Positions 57,991-64,000 of a stretch of DNA of 64,000 nucleotides are shown here, piece by piece (within the stretch, counting starts at the first letter, position 1; every line of letters begins with the position of its first letter). A model generated the notes under the pieces. That model did not search any database, was not told where the DNA came from, and saw only the letters and a program-made list of their open reading frames with translations. Source of the stretch: RYN-230 sp963723595. Lineage in GTDB: Bacteria > Actinomycetota > Actinomycetes > Streptosporangiales > Streptosporangiaceae. The translations under genes and the position numbers were made by a program. Where the stretch lies: positions 496,001 to 560,000 of the forward strand of contig CAVRRQ010000010.1 of assembly GCA_963723595.1 (NCBI GenBank). Direction: 5' to 3'.

Positions 57991-58000
57991 GGAGCCGACC

Positions 58001-59869
<1,869 letters not shown>

Positions 59870-59969
59870 CGCTCACCTCCGCCTGGTGGGCCCGGCGGGC
59901 CCGGTTTCCCTGGAATGCCACCACGTCCCCGCGCCGGCCGCAAGATGATGCCGCATTAGAGTGCGAGCC

Positions 59970-60995
59970 ATGACCGTCTCTGCCGGTATCCGGCTGACCC
60001 AGTACGCGACCGGCGGAGGCTGCGCCTGCAAGATCCCGCCCGGGGAACTGGAGCAGGTGGTCGCCCAGATGCTGGCCGCGCCCGTGCCCCCGGGCCAGCC
60101 GGCGGTGCAGCGGATCGACGCCGACCTGCTCATCGGAGTCGAGCACGGCGACGACGCCGCGGTCGTCCAGATCAGCGACGGCCGGGCGGTGGTGGCCACC
60201 GCCGACTTCTTCGGCCCGGTGGTGGACGACGCCTACACCTTCGGCCGGATCGCCGGCACGAACGCGCTCTCGGACGTCTACGCGGTCGGCGGCACGCCGC
60301 TGGTCGCGCTCAACCTGCTCGGCTGGCCGCGGGCCACACTGCCCTTCGAGCTGGCCGGCGAGGTGCTGCGCGGCGGGCTGGACGCCGCCCGGCACGCCGG
60401 CTGCCTGCTGGCCGGCGGGCACAGCATCGACGACCCGGAGCCCAAATACGGCATGGCGGTGACCGGCCTGGCCGACCCGGAGGCGCTGCTGCGCATCAAC
60501 GCCGGCCAGGCCGGGATGCCGATCAGCCTGACCAAGCCGATCGGCAGCGGGATGCTCAATTCCCGGCACAAGGCGACCGGCGAGGTGTTCCCGCAGGCGA
60601 TCGAGGTGATGACCACGCTCAACGCCGGCGCCAGCCGGGACGCCCTGGCCGCCGGCCTGCGCTGCGCCACCGACGTGACCGGGTTCGGGCTGCTCGGCCA
60701 CCTGTTCAAGCTGGCCCGGGCGAGCGGGGTGTCCGCCGTGGTGGACCACGCCGCGGTGCCGCTGATCGACGGGGCCCGGGACGCCCTGCGGGCGGGATAC
60801 GTGCCCGGCGGCAGCCGGCGCAACCTCGACTGGGTCATCCCGCACACCGATACCGGCGGGCTCAGCGAGGAGGACCTGCTGCTCCTCGCGGACGCGCAGA
60901 CCTCTGGCGGCCTGCTGGTCGCCGGGGAGATCCCGGGTGCCCCGGTGATCGGGGAGCTGATCCCGCGCGCGGGCGCCACCCTTGTCCTCCGCTAG
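59970..60995 (+). CDS. selD: Selenide, water dikinase SelD
   Basis: Makes selenophosphate from selenide and ATP. ATG 59970 is chosen. The catalytic loop is GGGCACK (Cys18, Cys20, Lys21), so this SelD uses Cys rather than Sec. The ATP site shows VEHGDDAAVV, TADFFGPVVDDAYTFGRIAG and NALSDVYAVGGTPLVALNLL; DVTGFGLLGHLFKLA and DAQTSGGLLVAGE follow. 341 residues, intact. It is upstream of fdhD on the same strand, and its TAG lies in a 17-bp tandem repeat. Confidence 0.96.
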   Translation: MTVSAGIRLTQYATGGGCACKIPPGELEQVVAQMLAAPVPPGQPAVQRIDADLLIGVEHGDDAAVVQISDGRAVVATADFFGPVVDDAYTFGRIAGTNALSDVYAVGGTPLVALNLLGWPRATLPFELAGEVLRGGLDAARHAGCLLAGGHSIDDPEPKYGMAVTGLADPEALLRINAGQAGMPISLTKPIGSGMLNSRHKATGEVFPQAIEVMTTLNAGASRDALAAGLRCATDVTGFGLLGHLFKLARASGVSAVVDHAAVPLIDGARDALRAGYVPGGSRRNLDWVIPHTDTGGLSEEDLLLLADAQTSGGLLVAGEIPGAPVIGELIPRAGATLVLR

Positions 60996-61048
60996 CACCG
61001 CTCCCCGCTCGCACCGCTCCCCCGCTAGCACCGCTCCCCCGCTCGCAC
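60991..61048. repeat. 16/17-bp tandem repeat spanning the selD stop codon
   Basis: Units begin at 60991, 61007, 61024 and 61041 (partial), alternating GCTAGCACCGCTCCCC and GCTCGCACCGCTCCCC. The first unit contains the selD TAG (60993-60995). Confidence 0.9.
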
Positions 61049-61102
61049 TTGCCCGGGCCCGTCGTAGGCTCGTGACGGGTGCCACGTCGCGGGAGGCGGT
61101 CA

Positions 61103-62047
61103 ATGACTTCGAGGACAGCACGGCGCCGGGTGCTGCGGGTGACGGTCCGGCCCGGGCCGCATGAGCAGGACACCGCTGAGCAGGCCACCGCGGATGCCCG
61201 CGCGGACCTGCTGGCCGTGGAGGAGCCGCTGGAGATCCGGGTCGGCGGCCAGCCGCTCTCGGTGACCATGCGCACCCCGGGCCACGACATCGACCTGGCG
61301 GCCGGGTTCCTGGTCACGGAGGGCGTGATCGGCGCGGCGGCCGACCTGACCCAGATCACCCTGTGCGACGGGAACGTGGCCGACGTGACCCTTGCTCCCG
61401 GTGTCACCCTGCCCCTGGAGCGGCTGCAGCGGAATTTCATCAGCACCAGCGCCTGCGGGGTGTGCGGCAAGGACAGCATCGACGCGATCCGGGTCCGGGC
61501 CCGCTACGACGTGTCCGCGGATCAGGTGCGGGTGTCGCCGGCGGTGCTGGCGGCCCTGCCGGACCGGCTGCGCGAGGCCCAGCGGGTGTTCGCCAGCACC
61601 GGCGGGCTGCACGCCGCGGGGATCTTCACCCCCGGGGGCACCCTGCTGGCGCTGCGCGAGGACGTCGGCCGGCACAACGCCGTGGACAAGGTGATCGGCT
61701 GGGCCCTGCGCGAGGGGCGGCTGCCGCTGACCGGATGCGTGCTGCTGGTGAGCGGCCGCGCGTCCTTCGAGCTCACCCAGAAGGCCCTGATGGCCGGGCT
61801 GCCCATGCTGGCCGCGGTGTCCGCGCCCTCGTCACTGGCCGCGGAGCTCGCCGGGGAGTCCGGGATGACCCTGATCGGCTTCCTGCGCGGCCCGTCGATG
61901 AACGTCTACACCGGCGCCCAGCGACTGGACATGGAGCGGCTGCCCACCGAGCGGCTGGCCATGGACGAGCCAGCCGGGCCGCAGCAGCCGGAAAGCCAGG
62001 GCCTGGCCGCGGACCAGGGCCTGGCGGCGGGTCACCTGGCCGGGTGA
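61103..62047 (+). CDS. fdhD: Formate dehydrogenase accessory sulfurtransferase FdhD
   Basis: Carries sulfur to the molybdenum cofactor for insertion into formate dehydrogenase. ATG 61103 follows GGGAGGCGG. The catalytic CxxC is in ISTSACGVCGKDSID; GHDIDLAAGFLVTEGV, FASTGGLHAAGIF, REDVGRHNAVDKVIG and SGRASFELTQKALMAG are family blocks. 314 residues, intact, with a short Gln/Gly-rich tail. Its place next to selD points to a selenocysteine formate dehydrogenase outside the window. Confidence 0.95.
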   Translation: MTSRTARRRVLRVTVRPGPHEQDTAEQATADARADLLAVEEPLEIRVGGQPLSVTMRTPGHDIDLAAGFLVTEGVIGAAADLTQITLCDGNVADVTLAPGVTLPLERLQRNFISTSACGVCGKDSIDAIRVRARYDVSADQVRVSPAVLAALPDRLREAQRVFASTGGLHAAGIFTPGGTLLALREDVGRHNAVDKVIGWALREGRLPLTGCVLLVSGRASFELTQKALMAGLPMLAAVSAPSSLAAELAGESGMTLIGFLRGPSMNVYTGAQRLDMERLPTERLAMDEPAGPQQPESQGLAADQGLAAGHLAG

Positions 62048-62075
62048 TTCCCGGCGGCCGTGCGGCCGCCGGGAA
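62048..62075. terminator. Bidirectional terminator-like hairpin
   Basis: A perfect 13-bp stem (62048-62060 with 62063-62075) directly follows the fdhD stop and lies eight bases beyond the stop of the convergent ABC permease gene. Confidence 0.75.
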
Positions 62076-62083
62076 CCCGGGTG

Positions 62084-62963
62084 TCAGGCGCGGGAAGAGT
62101 TGTCCGCCACGCCCCAGCGGTTGCGGATCCGCCCGTTGATGGCGTTGAACAGCACGTCCACCACGATGCCGATGACCAGGATGACCAGGATGATCGAGAT
62201 CGCCCCGGCCATGTCCGCCTGGTCCTGGTCGTTGCTCAGCAGCACCCCGAGCGAGGGCTGGCCGAGGATGATGACCACGATCTCGGCCGCGATCAGCCCG
62301 TGCCAGCCGAACGCCCAGCCCTGCTTGAGCCCGTTCACGAAGGCGGGCAGGGTGGCGGGCATGATCACGTGCCGGTAGAGGGAGACGCGGCGCAGCCCCA
62401 TGGTCTTGCCCGCCCGCAGCAGCAGCGGCGGCAGGTAGTCAGCCCCCGCGATAAGACCGTTAGCGATCGCAGGTGCCGCGGTCATCACGATGACGAACAG
62501 GATGGCCGTGGTGTTGGCGCCGAACAGGATGATCGCGAACGGGACCCACACGATCGAGGGCAGCGTCTGCAGCGCGGTGATGAGCGAGCCGACCGCGGCC
62601 CGCAGCGGCCTGATCCTGGAGACCAGGGCGCCTACCACCGTGCCGATGACGAGGGCCAGGGCGAACCCGATGATCGCGCGGCGCAGGGTGGTGCCGATCG
62701 CCGTCCACAGCTGGGCGGTATGCACCTGGTGCCACAGGTCGGTCAGGGTGGTCGCCGGGCCGGGCAGGATCGCGCTCTTGAAGCCGCTGAGGTAGACCAG
62801 CTGCCAGATGGCCAGGGCGAGCACCAGGGCCAGCAGCTTGGGCCAGGCGCCCGCCCAGACCTTGGCTGCGATGTGCCGCTTGGCCTGCTGCGGCGGGGCC
62901 AGCTCCAGCTGGTCCAGGCCGGCCAGGGCCGCGGCCGGCTCCTGCGGGGTCTCAATGGCCATG
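62084..62963 (-). CDS. NitT/TauT-type ABC transporter permease
   Basis: Membrane subunit of an importer for an anion or small organic compound. From ATG 62963 a 45-residue cytoplasmic leader precedes six membrane segments. The EAA loop is GKTMGLRRVSLYRHVIMPAT, with LPSIVWVPFAIILFG and LKQGWAFGWHGLIAAEIVV typical of the SsuC/TauC family. About 292 residues. A GTG at 63022 would add 20 residues, but that stretch is better read as the end of the ATPase in another frame. Confidence 0.88.
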
Positions 62964-63733
62964 GCGGATGATCTCCTCGCGCAGCCGGTCCTTGATCTTG
63001 ATCGCGAGTCCCACGGTGTCACGCGGAGTCCATCCCCCGCGGGCGCTCGAAGTCCACCCCGAATTCGCCGATCACGCGGCCGGGCCGGCTGCTCAGCAGC
63101 ACCACCCGGTCACCTAGCCGGACCGCCTCGCGCACCTCGTGGGTGACGAACAGGATGGTCAGCTGGCGCCGCCGCCAGATGCCCTCCAGGACCTCGTGCA
63201 GCAGGTCCCGGGTCATCGCGTCGAGCGCGCCGAACGGCTCGTCCATGAGCAGCACGTCCGCGTCCTGGGCCAGGGCCCGGGCCAGGGCGACCCGCTGCCG
63301 CATCCCGCCGGACAGCTCGTGCGGGCGCTTGTCGCCGAACGAGCTCAGCTGGACCAGGTCGAGCAGCTCGGCCACCCGCTCGCTGGCGTTCGGCCCTCGG
63401 CACCCCGCTGGCCCGCATCGGCATTTCCACGTTCTTCGCCGCGGTCAGCCAGGGGAACAGCGCCGACTCCTGGAACATCAGCGAGACCCGGCGCCCGCCG
63501 GTGCCCACCTCGCCCGAGGTGGGCGCGTCCAGGCCCGCCACCAGGTTCAGCAGGGTGCTCTTGCCGCACCCGGACGCCCCGATCAGGCAGACGAACTCGC
63601 CCGGGGCCACGGACAGCGACACCCGGTCCAGGGCCAGCAGTTCGGTGTCACCCCGGCCGAAGGTCTTGGACACCTCGTCGATCCGGATGGCCGTCCCGGC
63701 CCTGGGCTCGTCCAGCCGGGATTCAGTGGTCAT
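62953..63733 (-). CDS. NitT/TauT-type ABC transporter ATP-binding protein (two frameshifts)
   Basis: The ATPase of the importer. Walker A is GASGCGKSTLLNLV, Q-loop MFQESALFPWLT, signature ELSGGMRQRVALARALA, Walker B VLLMDEPFGALD and FVTHEVREAVRLGDRV. One extra base near 63399 precedes ERVAELLDLVQLSSFG. Another near 63024, after RPRGMDSA, hides the true C-terminus GLAIKIKDRLREEIIRHGH, which ends at the TGA at 62953 and overlaps the permease start. About 258 residues after repair. Confidence 0.88.
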
Positions 63734-63770
63734 GGGGGCTCCGGTGGTCGCTGCCTGGGCATGGGCTGAC

Positions 63771-63795
63771 GCCCCCGGGAGTCACTCCCGGGGGC
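63771..63795. terminator. Hairpin between binding-protein and ATPase genes
   Basis: A perfect 12-bp GC inverted repeat with a one-base centre lies 22 bp after the binding-protein stop and 37 bp before the ATPase start. It may lower downstream expression so that more binding protein is made than transporter. Confidence 0.65.
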
Positions 63796-63817
63796 GTAGC
63801 ACCGCGCGAATCAAGGG

Positions 63818-64000
63818 TCATGGGCTCACCTGTGCTTCTCCGTCGGCTTTCAGCAGGGCGTTGAGCGGACCTAGGTCGTAGATGCCGTTCAGGTTGACCG
63901 GCTTGAGCAGCCCCACCGCCTGGGCGTGCTTGGCGTCCGTGGCGAGCGAGGAGGCAATGGGGTCGTCGGTGAAGGTGATCGTCTTGAACGACGCGGCGAG
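63818..64000 (-). CDS. ABC transporter substrate-binding protein (5' end off window)
   Basis: The last 60 codons of the importer's binding protein: FTDDPIASSLATDAKHAQAV, then GLLKPVNLNGIYDLGPLNAL and a short tail ending at the TGA 63818-63820. The DLGPLNALLK ending and the downstream genes fit the NitT/TauT class. The ligand cannot be judged from this fragment. Confidence 0.8.
   Translation of the reverse strand, partial: LAASFKTITFTDDPIASSLATDAKHAQAVGLLKPVNLNGIYDLGPLNALLKADGEAQVSP

Noticed and set aside
53000..58000. Prophage or integrative element
   Set aside because: The GntR and small genes are element-like, but there is no integrase, excisionase, replication gene or att duplication at tRNA-Sec.
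59970..60050. SelD being itself a selenoprotein
   Set aside because: The catalytic positions are read as TGC (Cys); no TGA is present in the loop.
62964..63022. N-terminal extension of the NitT/TauT permease from GTG 63022
   Set aside because: The same bases in the adjacent frame give a natural ATPase C-terminus after correcting one extra base.

Overview
The window is about 72% G+C by eye and carries a full Pup-proteasome locus: Pup ligase PafA, proteasome alpha and beta subunits, Pup, Dop, and the ARC/Mpa ATPase ending in a GQYL tail. It also has InhA-like enoyl reductase, the SCO1664/DUF3090/phosphomutase trio, DUF1707-FHA, DUF3099 and dodecin genes. Together these point to a high-GC actinobacterium (class Actinomycetes). 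The sequence alone does not fix the order. From memory, the gene order from pafA to the PAC2 gene resembles Mycobacterium tuberculosis Rv2097c to Rv2125 and the equivalent Streptomyces region. No prophage, transposase, CRISPR array or rRNA was found.

Layout. 1-12.3 kb (all minus strand): FKBP lipoprotein, pafA, an aldehyde dehydrogenase, prcA, prcB, pup, dop, mpa, trmI and a Rip-type site-2 protease. 12.4-14 kb: RecB-like nuclease and a small membrane protein. 14-20 kb: five-gene peptide ABC transporter operon. 20-25.5 kb: HAD hydrolase, cobalamin-dependent methionine synthase, PAC2 protein. 25.6-28.6 kb: the trio (kinase-fold protein, zinc-tail protein, histidine phosphatase) and a DUF1707-FHA protein. 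28.7-36.6 kb: RecD2-like helicase, purU, fabI, fabG, tldD, tldE. 36.7-39 kb: dodecin, FMN 2-hydroxyacid oxidase, DUF3099, then a 0.5 kb non-coding stretch with a three-hairpin C-rich-loop RNA resembling the actinobacterial 6C RNA. 39-48.6 kb: PadR-regulated ABC exporter, thiol dioxygenase, MoaA/MobA/DUF6457, and a second ABC exporter with its own two-component system. 48.8-62 kb: a selenium and formate-dehydrogenase set (selB, tRNA-Sec, selD, fdhD) interspersed with an FAD oxidoreductase, an APC permease, a GntR regulator, small proteins and a fatty acyl-CoA ligase. 62-64 kb: a NitT/TauT-type ABC importer that runs off the edge.

Sequence quality matters here. About 30 single-base frameshifts break otherwise well-conserved genes. 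Some 23 of them lie between 3.3 and 13.1 kb, and none was seen in coding sequence between 24.3 and 52.5 kb. Conserved residues are intact on both sides of each break, so I annotate these genes as full-length CDS with frameshifts and give the break positions. Sequencing or assembly error is the likeliest cause, but local decay of the proteasome locus is not excluded.

How the parts work together. Dop deamidates the C-terminal Gln of Pup, PafA ligates Pup to target lysines, and Mpa unfolds the tagged protein into the PrcA/PrcB chamber. SelD, tRNA-Sec and SelB serve UGA decoding, while FdhD and MoaA/MobA serve molybdenum cofactor enzymes, so a selenocysteine formate dehydrogenase is expected outside the window. 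A recurrent oddity is a short tandem repeat lying across or directly beside the stop codon of five genes (pafA, the RecB-like gene, fabG, selB, selD).
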